A stretch of DNA of 64,000 bases from Amycolatopsis sp. CA-230715 (GTDB lineage: Bacteria; Actinomycetota; Actinomycetes; Mycobacteriales; Pseudonocardiaceae), in assembly GCF_018736145.1 (NCBI RefSeq), contig NZ_CP059997.1, positions 805,501 to 869,500 of the forward strand. The letters run 5' to 3'. The notes beneath the pieces were generated by a model, which saw only the letters and a list, made by a program, of their open reading frames with translations, made no database searches and was not told the DNA's origin. A program made the position numbers and the translations under genes. How positions within the stretch are numbered: position 1 is the stretch's first letter; every line of letters begins with the position of its first letter. Of the stretch, positions 53,871-62,948 are shown piece by piece.

Positions 53871-53920
53871 TCCCCCGACGATGAGTCGTCAACGGTGGTA
53901 GAACGGAAGCAGTCGGGGGA
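53871..53920 (+). promoter_or_regulatory. Long-range inverted repeat before the 53.9-kb esterase gene
   Basis: TCCCCCGAC (53871-53879) pairs with GTCGGGGGA (53912-53920), with an inner GACGA/TCGTC stem. Just upstream GGTGAC/GTCACC (53837-53852) overlaps the preceding stop codon. The structure ends nine bases before ATG 53930 and could affect read-through or translation. Confidence 0.35.
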
Positions 53921-53929
53921 CGGGGACGG

Positions 53930-54871
53930 ATGGACGACAGCGATACGGCCGAAACGGTCGAAGAGGATAGGCCGCCTGCGCGCCGCAGGCTGCCCAGCCG
54001 CCGCTCGGCGCTGATCGCGGGCGCGTCCGCGCTCGGTGTCGCGGGGTTCGCCGTCGGTGCCGCCACGAACACGCTCCCGTTCGGTGAATCCGTCCAGCGC
54101 CTGCTCGGCACCGCGTCCTCCGGTCCCACCGGGCAGCTGGGCGCGACCAGGGTCGAGCGCGTGTGGTCCGCGGCGCGCGGGCGCGAGGTCGACCTCCTCC
54201 TCATGCTGCCAGCCAAGTCGCCGCAGAAGAACCTGCCGATGTCGCTGCTGCTGCACGGCCTGCACGGGTCGGCCCGCAAGGCACCGCCGACCGGTCTGCA
54301 GCGCCAGCTCAGCAACGACGTCACCCGGCGCGCGGTGCCCCCGTTCGGGTTCGTCGCCGTCGACGGTGGCGACAACTACTGGCACCAGGTCCGGCCCGGC
54401 GACGATCCGATGGCGATGCTCCTCGAAGAGGTCCCCCGCTGGCTGCGCGAGCGCGGGCTCGGCGGCACCGACGGGCTGCCGTTCGCCTGCACCGGCATCT
54501 CGATGGGCGGGTTCGGCTCCTTCCTGTACTCACGGCGGCGCGTCGAGCGCAGGCAGCCCGTGCGCGCCATCGCCGCGATCGCGCCGGCGCTGATGACCTC
54601 GTGGCACGAAATGAGCAAGCGCAAGGCTTTCCGCGACGCGGCGGACTGGGCGTCGATGGATCCGCTGAAGAACCTTTCCGCCACCAAGGACATCCCGACC
54701 GGGCTGTGGTGCGGCACCGAGGACAGCTTCATCGGCGGTGTCCGGCGCTTCGCCAGCGAAGCGCATCCGCTGGTCGTGCACACCGGGCGCGGCAAGCACG
54801 GCGACGCGTTCAACCGCACGGCCGTCCCCGGCGTGGTCGGCTTCCTCGGCAAGTACGTGCCGAGCGCGTGA
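53930..54871 (+). CDS. Exported esterase, alpha/beta hydrolase (esterase D/mycolyltransferase-like)
   Basis: A 313-residue hydrolase. The N-terminus RRRLPSRRSALIAGASALG is a Tat-like signal or membrane anchor. LLLHGLHGSARK, the nucleophile Ser in CTGISMGGFGSFL and the His in GRGKHGDAF are visible. The substrate is unknown. It lies between two TAP-type hydrolases but is only distantly related to them. Confidence 0.82.
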   Translation: MDDSDTAETVEEDRPPARRRLPSRRSALIAGASALGVAGFAVGAATNTLPFGESVQRLLGTASSGPTGQLGATRVERVWSAARGREVDLLLMLPAKSPQKNLPMSLLLHGLHGSARKAPPTGLQRQLSNDVTRRAVPPFGFVAVDGGDNYWHQVRPGDDPMAMLLEEVPRWLRERGLGGTDGLPFACTGISMGGFGSFLYSRRRVERRQPVRAIAAIAPALMTSWHEMSKRKAFRDAADWASMDPLKNLSATKDIPTGLWCGTEDSFIGGVRRFASEAHPLVVHTGRGKHGDAFNRTAVPGVVGFLGKYVPSA

Positions 54872-54966
54872 GCACGCACTGTCCACAGTGGAATTAGCAA
54901 TTTTCCGATAGGCTCCTCCCGCTCAGCCGCGACCGAACGGCTGGCGGTTTTCTGGGAGGATCCTTC

Positions 54967-56463
54967 GTGTTTCGACGCATTTTCGCTGCGGCGGTGCTCC
55001 TCACGGGCGCGCTCGCGGCGGCCCCGGCCGGAGCCGCACCCGCGCCCGGCCCCACGTGGAAGGCCTGCGGCGGTATCGGCGGCGAATGCGCCACCGTGAC
55101 CGTGCCGGTCGACTGGGCCGACCCCGGTGGTGAAAAGACCGAGGTCGCGATCGGCAGGGTCAAGGCGAGCGACCCGAAGCACCGCATCGGCGTGCTGTTC
55201 GTCGCGCCCGGTGGTCCCGGTGTGTCCGGAATAGACAACTACACGCTCAAGGCGGGCCTGCCGGACGACAGCGTGCTGCGGCAGCGCTTCGACATCGTCA
55301 CCTGGGACCCGCGCGGGGTTTCCCGCAGCCACGCCGTGCGGTGCGACGCGGCGCTGCTCGCCAAGGCACCGACGACGTTCCCCGACACCGAGCAGCAGTA
55401 CCGCGACCTGGTCGCCTACAACGGAAAGCTCGGTGCGGACTGCCGTGCTCGCACCGGGGCGCTGTTCGACCACGTGGACACCGCGAGCGCGGTCCGCGAC
55501 CTCGACGCCATCCGCGGTGCGCTCGGCGAGGAGCGGCTCAGCTTCTACGGCGCGTCGTACGGCACGCAGGTCGGCCAGCAGTACGCCGAGCTGTTCCCCG
55601 GCCGGATCAGGGCGATGACCATCGACTCCAACATGGACCACAGCCTCCGCTCCGGCGGCCGGTACATCGAGACGGCGTCCGAGGACCTCGAAGGCTCGTT
55701 CACCGCCTTCGCCGACTGGTGCGCCCGCACGTCCGGGTGCGCACTGCGCGGCCAGGACGTCCGCGAGGTGTGGGACGACGTGCTCGCGAAAGCCGAGGGC
55801 GGCACGCTCGTCGACCCGAAGACCGGCAAGGCGATGACCTCGGAAGCCCTGCAGTCGGAACTGATGAACGCGATGTACCACCCGGAAAAGACCTGGTACA
55901 CCGAGGCCACTCGGCTGCAGGCGCTGGCGAAGGGCGCCCCGTCGGACGCGGCGGCCGTCGCGAAGGAGGATCTGGCGGAGAACTCGTACCAGGCGATCTG
56001 GTGCGAGGACTGGCAATGGCGCGTCCACGGGTACGCCGAGCTCAAGTCCTATCGGGACGCCGCGGCGCGGCGCGCGCCGCACACCAGGCTTTCCGCGTTC
56101 TGGAGCGATGTCACCAGTTGCCTGGGCTGGCCAGCGAAGGTGGTGAACCCGCAGCACCGGCTTTCCGTGCGGGGCGCGCCGACCGTCCTGATCGTGAAGG
56201 GCAGGTACGACGTGGCGACCCCGCACGCCTGGAACTACGCGGTGGCCGACCAGCTCGCCAACTCCGCGCTCCTGGAGTACGACGGCATCGGGCACGGCCA
56301 GTACTTCAACAGCCGGTGCGTCCGGGACCACGTGGAACGGTATCTGCTGACGACGAAGACCCCGGACCGCGGCACCCGGTGCGCCGCCGTCTGGCCGACC
56401 ACCCCACCACCCGCGAAGACGGAATCCCTAACTCTGCCAACGAAACCAGCCCACACGAGCTGA
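54967..56463 (+). CDS. Secreted alpha/beta hydrolase, TAP type
   Basis: A 498-residue paralogue of the 52.3-kb hydrolase. Signal peptide FRRIFAAAVLLTGALAAAPA; VAPGGPGVSG, SFYGASYGTQVG with the Ser, and IGHGQYFNSRC with the His; a C-terminal TAP domain follows. GTG 54967 is preceded by GGGAGGATCC, and a small CAGCCG/CGGCTG hairpin lies in the leader. The two TAP enzymes flank a third hydrolase, suggesting a peptide-scavenging locus. Cys pairs suit an exported protein. Confidence 0.9.
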   Translation: MFRRIFAAAVLLTGALAAAPAGAAPAPGPTWKACGGIGGECATVTVPVDWADPGGEKTEVAIGRVKASDPKHRIGVLFVAPGGPGVSGIDNYTLKAGLPDDSVLRQRFDIVTWDPRGVSRSHAVRCDAALLAKAPTTFPDTEQQYRDLVAYNGKLGADCRARTGALFDHVDTASAVRDLDAIRGALGEERLSFYGASYGTQVGQQYAELFPGRIRAMTIDSNMDHSLRSGGRYIETASEDLEGSFTAFADWCARTSGCALRGQDVREVWDDVLAKAEGGTLVDPKTGKAMTSEALQSELMNAMYHPEKTWYTEATRLQALAKGAPSDAAAVAKEDLAENSYQAIWCEDWQWRVHGYAELKSYRDAAARRAPHTRLSAFWSDVTSCLGWPAKVVNPQHRLSVRGAPTVLIVKGRYDVATPHAWNYAVADQLANSALLEYDGIGHGQYFNSRCVRDHVERYLLTTKTPDRGTRCAAVWPTTPPPAKTESLTLPTKPAHTS

Positions 56464-56482
56464 CAAACCGCGCGAATTATCT

Positions 56483-56833
56483 TCAGGTGCCGGTGGGGTC
56501 CAGGAGGCGGGCCATGACGGACATGAGCCAGAAGCCGACGAAGAGGGCACCGAAGAAGACTCCGGACCAGATCATCAGGGGCTTGTGCGCCTTCCCCACG
56601 CCGCGCAGCCGCCGTTGCGCGTAGGCGGCGACGGCGAACAGCGGCAATGGGACGAGGGGCAGGGGTGACAACCGGACCCCTGCCCCGGCGAGGCATGCCA
56701 CGACGAGCACGCCGACCACGACCGCGTAGGTCCTGGCCCACCGCGGGTGCCGCCGGTACGCGCCGACGACGAGCCGCCGTGCGAGATCGCCGATGCCCTG
56801 CACGTCATCGGAGCTCACCCGGGTTGCGCTCAT
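56483..56833 (-). CDS. Small membrane protein of unknown function
   Basis: A 116-residue protein with a basic N-terminal 40 residues (RRLVVGAYRRHPRWAR) and three membrane helices (about 37-53, 57-70 and 88-108). The family is not recognised. It follows clpX by 42 bases on the same strand and may be its last operon member. The C-terminal VMARLLDPTGT is outside the last helix. Confidence 0.65.
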   Translation of the reverse strand: MSATRVSSDDVQGIGDLARRLVVGAYRRHPRWARTYAVVVGVLVVACLAGAGVRLSPLPLVPLPLFAVAAYAQRRLRGVGKAHKPLMIWSGVFFGALFVGFWLMSVMARLLDPTGT

Positions 56834-56875
56834 GCTGTTTTCTCTTCGGTCTCAGGCACGTGCGGCCCGAAACCG

Positions 56876-58171
56876 CTATGCCGACTTCTCACCACGCTCG
56901 TTGCGCTGACGGCGCGAGGGCTGGCGCGACACGATCGTCGGGTTCACGTTCTCCCGGACGGTCTGCTCCGTGATGACGACCTTCGCCACGTCGTCGCGGC
57001 TGGGGATGTCGTACATGGTGGGCTGCAGGACCTCTTCCATGATCGCGCGGAGGCCGCGGGCGCCGGTGCCGCGGAGCACGGCCTGGTCGGCGATCGCCTC
57101 GAGCGCGGTCTTGGTGAACTCCAGCTCGACGTTGTCCAGCTCGAACAGCTTCTTGTACTGCTTCACCAGCGCGTTGCGCGGCGTGGTGAGGATCTGGACG
57201 AGCGAGTCCTTGTCCAGGTTCGTCACGCTCGCGACGACCGGGAGGCGCCCGATGAACTCCGGGATGAGCCCGAACTTGATCAGGTCCTCCGGCATCGTGT
57301 CGGAGAAGACGTCGCTGTTGTCGATCTCGGCCTTGGTCCTGATCTCCGCCGCGAACCCGAGGCCGCGCTTGCCGACGCGCTCGTTGATGATCTTCTCCAG
57401 CCCGGCGAAGGCACCGGCGACGATGAAGAGCACGTTCGTGGTGTCGATCTGGATGAACTCCTGGTGCGGGTGCTTGCGCCCGCCCTGCGGCGGCACCGAT
57501 GCGGTGGTGCCTTCGAGGATCTTCAGCAGCGCCTGCTGCACGCCCTCGCCGGAGACGTCCCTGGTGATGGACGGGTTCTCCGACTTGCGGGCGATCTTGT
57601 CGACCTCGTCGATGTAGATGATGCCGGTCTCGGCGCGCTTGACGTCGTAGTCGGCGGCCTGGATCAGCTTCAGGAGGATGTTCTCCACGTCCTCGCCGAC
57701 GTAACCCGCCTCGGTCAGCGCCGTGGCGTCCGCGATCGCGAACGGCACGTTCAGCAGCTTGGCGAGGGTCTGTGCGAGGTAGGTCTTGCCGCACCCGGTG
57801 GGACCGAGCATCAGGATGTTGGACTTCACCAGCTCGACCGGCTCGTCCTTGGCGTCCTTCGTGCCCGTCTTGTCCTCGGACTGGATGCGCTTGTAGTGGT
57901 TGTAGACCGCTACCGCGAGCGCCCGCTTGGCGTCGTCCTGGCCGATGATGTACTTCTCGAGGAATTCGTGGATCTCGGCGGGCTTGGGCAGCTCGTCGAG
58001 CTTGACGTCACCGGCCTCGGCCAGCTCTTCCTCGATGATCTCGTTGCACAGATCGATGCACTCGTCGCAGATGTAGACGCCGGGCCCCGCGATGAGCTTC
58101 TTGACCTGTTTCTGGCTCTTCCCGCAGAAAGAACACTTCAGCAGGTCCCCGCCGTCGCCGATCCGTGCCAT
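56876..58171 (-). CDS. clpX: ATP-dependent Clp protease ATP-binding subunit ClpX
   Basis: A 431-residue AAA+ unfoldase. The N-terminal zinc domain is LLKCSFCGKSQ to ICDECIDLC; Walker A GPTGCGKT, Walker B IIYIDEVDKI and sensor 2 GTGARGLRAI are intact. It feeds tagged substrates to ClpP. ATG 58171. As in mycobacteria it is separate from clpP1P2 but near; a strong hairpin lies in the 216-base gap behind clpP2. The C-terminal tail RQPSRRQRNERGEKSA is actinobacterial. Confidence 0.97.
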   Translation of the reverse strand: MARIGDGGDLLKCSFCGKSQKQVKKLIAGPGVYICDECIDLCNEIIEEELAEAGDVKLDELPKPAEIHEFLEKYIIGQDDAKRALAVAVYNHYKRIQSEDKTGTKDAKDEPVELVKSNILMLGPTGCGKTYLAQTLAKLLNVPFAIADATALTEAGYVGEDVENILLKLIQAADYDVKRAETGIIYIDEVDKIARKSENPSITRDVSGEGVQQALLKILEGTTASVPPQGGRKHPHQEFIQIDTTNVLFIVAGAFAGLEKIINERVGKRGLGFAAEIRTKAEIDNSDVFSDTMPEDLIKFGLIPEFIGRLPVVASVTNLDKDSLVQILTTPRNALVKQYKKLFELDNVELEFTKTALEAIADQAVLRGTGARGLRAIMEEVLQPTMYDIPSRDDVAKVVITEQTVRENVNPTIVSRQPSRRQRNERGEKSA

Positions 58172-58338
58172 GACCGTTGACCTGTCCCCTCCGGTGCGCC
58201 GGGAAGCCGCACCTGAATGTGTACCTGCCATCGCCGCCCGCCGGGCGAGCGCTGCCCCTGACGGTACCCGTCCGAAGCGCCGGGCGGGAGCATCAGTGCC
58301 ATACGAGCCGGACGAGTGGCGCCCGAGCGACCCTAGAC

Positions 58339-58381
58339 CACGGGCGGGTGCGTGTCGCCGGTCGACACGCACCCGCCCGTG
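58339..58381 (-). terminator. Very strong hairpin after clpP2
   Basis: Perfect 19-bp arms, CACGGGCGGGTGCGTGTCG (58339-58357) and CGACACGCACCCGCCCGTG (58363-58381), around a five-base loop, six bases after the clpP2 stop. No U-tract follows on the minus strand. It separates clpP2 from clpX. Confidence 0.75.
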
Positions 58382-58387
58382 CCGGGA

Positions 58388-59020
58388 TCACACGTCGATC
58401 GCGGACGCCTTCCGGTACGGCACGACCTCGTCGATGATGCCGTATTCCTTCGCCTGCTCGGCGGTGAGGATCTTGTCGCGCTCGACGTCCTTGCGGACCT
58501 CGTCCACCGGCTTGCCGGTGTGGTGCGCCAGCGTGCCCTCCATCAGCGACCGCACGCGCTGGATCTCGTTGGCCTGGATCTCGAGATCGGAGACCTGGCC
58601 GTAGGTGCCCTCGGTCGCGGGCTGGTGGATCAGTACGCGGGCGTTGGGCAGCGCGAGCCGCTTGCCGGGGGTGCCCGCGGCGAGCAGCACGGCCGCGGCC
58701 GACGCGGCCTGGCCGATGCACATGGTCACGATGTCCGGGCGGACGAACTGCATCGTGTCGTAGATCGCCATCAGCGCGGTGAACGAGCCGCCGGGCGAGT
58801 TGATGTAGATCATGATGTCGCGGTCGGGGTCCTCGTGCTCCAGGTGCAGGAGCTGGACCATCACGTCGTTCGCGGACGCGTCGTCGACCTGGACGCCGAG
58901 CATGATCTGCCGCTCTTCGTAGAGCTTGTTGTACGGGTTCGACTCCTTGATCCCGTAGCTGGTGCGCTCGACGTACGACGGCAGGACGTAGCGCGACTGG
59001 GGGATGTGCAAGTTACTCAT
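58388..59020 (-). CDS. clpP2: ATP-dependent Clp protease proteolytic subunit ClpP2
   Basis: A 210-residue serine peptidase subunit. Catalytic Ser in GQAASAAAVLLAAG, His in VLIHQPATEG, Asp in the C-terminal part; MIYINSPGGSFTA is the oxyanion strand. The N-terminus SNLHIPQSRYVLPSYVERTS is the ClpP2 type, which pairs with ClpP1 in a mixed tetradecamer in actinobacteria. 27 bases after clpP1. Confidence 0.97.
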   Translation of the reverse strand: MSNLHIPQSRYVLPSYVERTSYGIKESNPYNKLYEERQIMLGVQVDDASANDVMVQLLHLEHEDPDRDIMIYINSPGGSFTALMAIYDTMQFVRPDIVTMCIGQAASAAAVLLAAGTPGKRLALPNARVLIHQPATEGTYGQVSDLEIQANEIQRVRSLMEGTLAHHTGKPVDEVRKDVERDKILTAEQAKEYGIIDEVVPYRKASAIDV

Positions 59021-59047
59021 GTGAAGGTCTCCTACTTACCTGCGCGC

Positions 59048-59653
59048 TCAGTTCTTCGCCCTGGGCGAGGTGCCCGGCTCGAGGACGTGGTCGACGAAGC
59101 CGTAGTCCTTGGCTTCCTGCGCGGTGAACCAGCGGTCGCGGTCGCCGTCGGCGATGATCTGCTCGACGGTCTGGCCGGTCTGCTCCGCGGTGATCTTGGC
59201 CAGTTCCCGCTTCCACTTGTTGAACAGGTCGGCCTGGATCGCGATGTCCGACGCGGTACCGCTGATCCCGGACGAGGGCTGGTGCATCAGGATGCGCGCG
59301 TGCGGCAGCGAGTACCGCTTGCCCGGCGTGCCCGAGGAGAGCAGGAACTGCCCCATGGAGGCGGCCATGCCCATCGCGTAGGTGGCCACGTCGGCCTTGA
59401 TCAGCTGCATCGTGTCGTAGATGGCGAAGCCCGACGGCACCGAGCCACCGGGCGAGTTGATGTAGAAGGTGATGTCGGACTCGGAGTCATCGGCGTCCAG
59501 CAGCAACAGCTGTGCGGTGATCCGGTTCGCCACCTCGTCGTTGACCTCGGACCCGAGCACGACGATGCGTTCCTGGAGCAGCCGCTCGAATACCGAGTCG
59601 GTCAGGTTGAGCCCCGCGGTGCTGGTCCGCGCCTCGGGCATGTGCTGCGTCAC
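59048..59653 (-). CDS. clpP1: ATP-dependent Clp protease proteolytic subunit ClpP1
   Basis: A 201-residue ClpP subunit. Ser in AMGMAASMGQFLLSSG, His in RILMHQPSSG, and LNLTDSVFERLLQERIVVLG is the ClpP1 N-terminus. GTG 59653 is used (ribosome site AGGCAG); ATG 59641 is also possible. First gene of the clpP1-clpP2 pair, 148 bases downstream of tig, with TAGGGT (59749-59744) as a -10 candidate directly behind the tig terminator. Confidence 0.96.
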   Translation of the reverse strand: MTQHMPEARTSTAGLNLTDSVFERLLQERIVVLGSEVNDEVANRITAQLLLLDADDSESDITFYINSPGGSVPSGFAIYDTMQLIKADVATYAMGMAASMGQFLLSSGTPGKRYSLPHARILMHQPSSGISGTASDIAIQADLFNKWKRELAKITAEQTGQTVEQIIADGDRDRWFTAQEAKDYGFVDHVLEPGTSPRAKN

Positions 59654-59750
59654 GTCTGCCTGCCTTTTCGCCGCTTGTGGCACCCGGACCACGGGAGCCA
59701 CGGTGTGTCTTTCCCAGCTCGGATTCACTGGATCTTGCCATCGACCCTAA

Positions 59751-59792
59751 CGAACTTGGGCGGTGCAGAATGCCTGACACCGCCCAAGTTCG
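59751..59792 (-). terminator. Terminator hairpin after tig
   Basis: Perfect 15-bp arms CGAACTTGGGCGGTG (59751-59765) and CACCGCCCAAGTTCG (59778-59792) with a 12-base loop, ten bases after the tig stop. On the minus strand TTAGGG follows. It divides tig from clpP1. Confidence 0.75.
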
Positions 59793-59801
59793 CTGAGAGC
59801 T

Positions 59802-61196
59802 TTACTTGTCGGAGACTGTTCCCTCGACCTCGGTGACCTGAGTCTCTTCCGCGTCACCCGAAGGGGTCTCGGCCTCGTCCTTGCCGAACAGCTCCTCGAG
59901 GTCCACGGCGGTCCCGGACGCGTCGGTCACGGTCGCCTTCCGCACCACCGACGCCAGCGCCTTGCCGCGGCGGACGTCGGCGAAGATCGCCGACAGCTGG
60001 CCGGACTGCTGGGCGCGCTGGACGTACTCGTCGGGGCTGACGCCGAAGCGCTGCGCCTGGTAGATGATCCGCTCGGTCAGCTCGCCGTCGTTGACCTGGG
60101 TCTGCTCCTCGTCGGCGATGGTGTCCAGCAGCAGCTGCGTGCGGACCGCCTTCTCCGACTCCTCCTTGACCTCGGCGTTGAACTCGTCGAGGGTCTTGCC
60201 GTCGGCCTCGAGCGCCTTCGCGAAGGCGTCCTCGTCGTGGTCGAACGGGTGCACCGCGTCGTGCTTGCGGTTCTCGATCTCGCCCTCGACGACCTTCTCC
60301 GGCAGCGGGACCTCGGTGCTGTCGAGGAGCTGCTCGAGGATCTTGTCCCGCGCCTGCACCCCCTGCTGCATCTTCTTGACGCGGCCGAGGCGCTCGCGCA
60401 GGTCGTCCTTCAGCGCGTCGAGCGTGTCGAACTCGCTGGCCAGCTGGGCGAACTCGTCGTCGGCCTCGGGCAGCTCGCGCTGCTTGACCGACTGCACGGT
60501 CACCGTGACCTCGGCATCCCTGCCCGCGTACTCGCCCGCGACGAGCTGGGTGGTGAAGGTCTTGGTCTCGCCGGCCTCGGCGCCGATGATCGCGTCGTCG
60601 ATGCCGTCGACGAGCTGGCCGGAACCGATCTCGTAGGACAGCCCGGTGGTCGACGCCTCTTCGACGGCGTTCCCGTCGACGGTCGCGGCGAGGTCGATCG
60701 AAACGAAGTCGCCGTTCTCCGCGGGCCGCTCGACACCGGTCAGCGTGCCGAACCGCGCGCGCAGCTCGTCGAGCTGCTCGTCGACCTCGGCGTCGGTTAG
60801 CTCGACGTCGTCGACGCTGACCGTGATGCCGTCGAAGTCCGGCAGGGTGATCTCGGGGCGGACGTCCACCTCGGCGGTGAACTCGAGCACCTCGCGGTCC
60901 TCGAGCTTGGTCACCTCGAACTCCGGCTGGCCGAGTGCGCGCAGCTCCTCGGCGCGCACGGCCTCCATGTACTTGGCCGGGATGACCTCGTTGACGACCT
61001 CGTCGAGCACCGGCGCGCGGCCGATCCGGCTTTCCAGCACGCGAGCGGGTGCCTTGCCGGGACGGAAGCCGGGGATGCGCACCTGCTGGGCGATCTTGCG
61101 GTAAGCGCGGTCGAAGTTCGGCTTCAGCTCGTCGAACGGCACCTCGACATTGATCTTGACTCGCGTCGGGCTGAGCTGCTCGACGGTGCTCTTCAA
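59802..61196 (-). CDS. tig: Trigger factor
   Basis: A 464-residue ribosome-bound chaperone. N-terminal ribosome-binding domain (STVEQLSPTRVKINVEVPF and FRPGKAPARVLESRIG), FKBP-type PPIase domain (about 150-240, ENGDFVSIDLAATVDG), helical C-terminal arms and an acidic tail. ATG 61196. Position before clpP1P2 matches Rv2462c. Confidence 0.97.
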   Translation of the reverse strand: MKSTVEQLSPTRVKINVEVPFDELKPNFDRAYRKIAQQVRIPGFRPGKAPARVLESRIGRAPVLDEVVNEVIPAKYMEAVRAEELRALGQPEFEVTKLEDREVLEFTAEVDVRPEITLPDFDGITVSVDDVELTDAEVDEQLDELRARFGTLTGVERPAENGDFVSIDLAATVDGNAVEEASTTGLSYEIGSGQLVDGIDDAIIGAEAGETKTFTTQLVAGEYAGRDAEVTVTVQSVKQRELPEADDEFAQLASEFDTLDALKDDLRERLGRVKKMQQGVQARDKILEQLLDSTEVPLPEKVVEGEIENRKHDAVHPFDHDEDAFAKALEADGKTLDEFNAEVKEESEKAVRTQLLLDTIADEEQTQVNDGELTERIIYQAQRFGVSPDEYVQRAQQSGQLSAIFADVRRGKALASVVRKATVTDASGTAVDLEELFGKDEAETPSGDAEETQVTEVEGTVSDK

Positions 61197-61389
61197 CGTA
61201 TTCTCCTCGAGCGTAAAGATTTCGGATGATGCCTGGTCAGGTTGAGACCGGGACGCCCGAGTCTAGGCCAGCGGCTCGTCCGGCCTGGCTCGGGGCGTCG
61301 TTCTGGTTTACAACCCGCGACCCGATGCCTACCTTCTTCTCAGAAATCCCCGTCACCCGGGGGTCCCCGCGCGAGGAGCCAGGTCCGCC

Positions 61390-62946
61390 ATGTCGGTCGT
61401 CGACACGCGTCGCCGAGCCCGTGTCCGCCCCCGGGGCGGGGCCAGCGCGCACGCCTCGCCGGCGCCGGTCTCGGTCTCGGCCGTCGCGGTGTTCGGCGCC
61501 GGTTTCGCGGTGTGGTCGTGCGCGCTCCTGCTCGCGCTCGCCGACGTCCTGCCGTACTGGGCGACGATCCCGATGCAGTCGCTCGCCACGATCGCGATGA
61601 TCGTCGTCGCCCACGACTCCCTCCACCACGCCAGCGGCAAGCTCACCTGGGTGAACGACACCCTCGGCAGGCTGGCGATGCCGTTCGTCGTGACGTGCGG
61701 CTCGTTCCCGGCGTTCCGGTTCGTGCACATGGAACAGCACCGCGCGCTGGCCGCGGGCGCGGTGCCCGCGGCGTGGCGGCCGGATGTGCGGTGGTGGCTG
61801 CTGCTCGCGCGGTGGCTCGCGATCGACCTCGTCTACCTCGGCCGGTACCTGCCGAAGCGGTCCGGGCGGCCCCGTGCCGAGATCGTCGAAACGGCCGCGT
61901 TCACCCTCGTCCTGCTGGGCACGCTGGGCACGATCGCGGCCGCGGGCCACGGTCCCGAGCTGGTGCTGCTGTACCTGCTGCCGCAGCGGCTCGGCGCGGC
62001 GGCGTTCGGCTGGTACGTCTTCCGCGGGCCTCGGCGCGAGCCCGTCCGCCCGCGCCGCTCCCCGGTCGAGGCCTACCGCGACCGGTTCCGGAAGCACCAC
62101 CGGAAACCGGGGGTCCCCTGCCACCGGCAGGCCACCGCCCCGGCGCCGCCCGCGGCGGCGGGCCGTTTCCACGAACTCGTCGTCTCGGAGGTGCGGCGGA
62201 TCGCCGCGGGCGCCACGTCGGTCCGGTTGGCGGTGCCGCCCGATCTGCGCGCCGAGTTTTCCGCGGGCCCCGCGAGGCAGGTCGTGGTGCGCCCCGCGAC
62301 CGGTGGCGGGCACCGGACGTACGCGCCGTGCCCGTCCGAGCCCGGCGCGCTGACGATCGCGGTGCGGGAATCCGAGGACGGGCCCGCCTTCGAGGATCTC
62401 CGGTCGGGCGACCGGCTCGCGGTACGGGCCGGTACCGGCCGGTTCACGCTCACCACCGATCCCGGCGCTGCGAAGCACTACGTCGGCCTCGCGGCGGGAT
62501 CCGGGATCACGGCGGTCCTCCCGGTGCTGGCGGCCGTGCTCGCCGACGAGCCGCAGAGCAGGTTCACGCTGCTGTACGTCAACCGGAGCGGCGCGAGCAC
62601 GATGTTCGCCGACGAGCTGACCGCGCTCGCTGACGGCGCCGACGGACGGGTGCGGATCCTGCACTACCGGACCGACGACCGGGACCCGGACCTGCACCGC
62701 GCCCGCGCGCCGAAACGCGCCGACGTGGTCGCCGAAGCGCTCGCCGTGTCCGACGAGGAGTACCACCGGGGACGGCTGACCGAGACAAGGCTGCGCACGC
62801 TGCTGGAATCGCGCCTGCACCCGGTGACCGTGGACGAGTGGTTCGTGTGCGCGCCGCAAGGGCTCACCGAACTCGCTCGCTCCGTCCTCGAAGAACACCT
62901 CGTGGAACCCGCCGCGGTGCGCTACGAGCGCTTTCCGCTCTGCTGA
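61390..62946 (+). CDS. Fusion of fatty-acid-desaturase-like membrane domain and flavin reductase domain
   Basis: A 518-residue fusion. Residues 1-225 form a membrane domain with His clusters AHDSLHHA and FVHMEQHRAL, like boxes 1 and 2 of desaturases/hydroxylases; a clear third HxxHH box is not seen. From about 255 a ferredoxin-reductase-like module follows: RTYAPC (FAD), GLAAGSGITAVLPVLAAVL (NAD(P)) and WFVCAPQGLTELARSVL, closest to PaaE-type reductases. The 2Fe-2S ferredoxin domain that normally ends such reductases is missing; the protein stops at ERFPLC. The last 129 bases are duplicated downstream. Active or degenerate is unclear. Confidence 0.8.
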   Translation: MSVVDTRRRARVRPRGGASAHASPAPVSVSAVAVFGAGFAVWSCALLLALADVLPYWATIPMQSLATIAMIVVAHDSLHHASGKLTWVNDTLGRLAMPFVVTCGSFPAFRFVHMEQHRALAAGAVPAAWRPDVRWWLLLARWLAIDLVYLGRYLPKRSGRPRAEIVETAAFTLVLLGTLGTIAAAGHGPELVLLYLLPQRLGAAAFGWYVFRGPRREPVRPRRSPVEAYRDRFRKHHRKPGVPCHRQATAPAPPAAAGRFHELVVSEVRRIAAGATSVRLAVPPDLRAEFSAGPARQVVVRPATGGGHRTYAPCPSEPGALTIAVRESEDGPAFEDLRSGDRLAVRAGTGRFTLTTDPGAAKHYVGLAAGSGITAVLPVLAAVLADEPQSRFTLLYVNRSGASTMFADELTALADGADGRVRILHYRTDDRDPDLHRARAPKRADVVAEALAVSDEEYHRGRLTETRLRTLLESRLHPVTVDEWFVCAPQGLTELARSVLEEHLVEPAAVRYERFPLC

Positions 62947-62948
62947 GC
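62818..62948 (+). repeat. 131-bp direct repeat, copy 1 (3' end of the fusion gene)
   Basis: Starts at CACCCGGTGACC and ends at TGCTGAGC. It is identical to 63576-63706 (offset 758) except C62931/T63689, a synonymous Arg codon change. This copy is in the intact gene. Confidence 0.97.
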
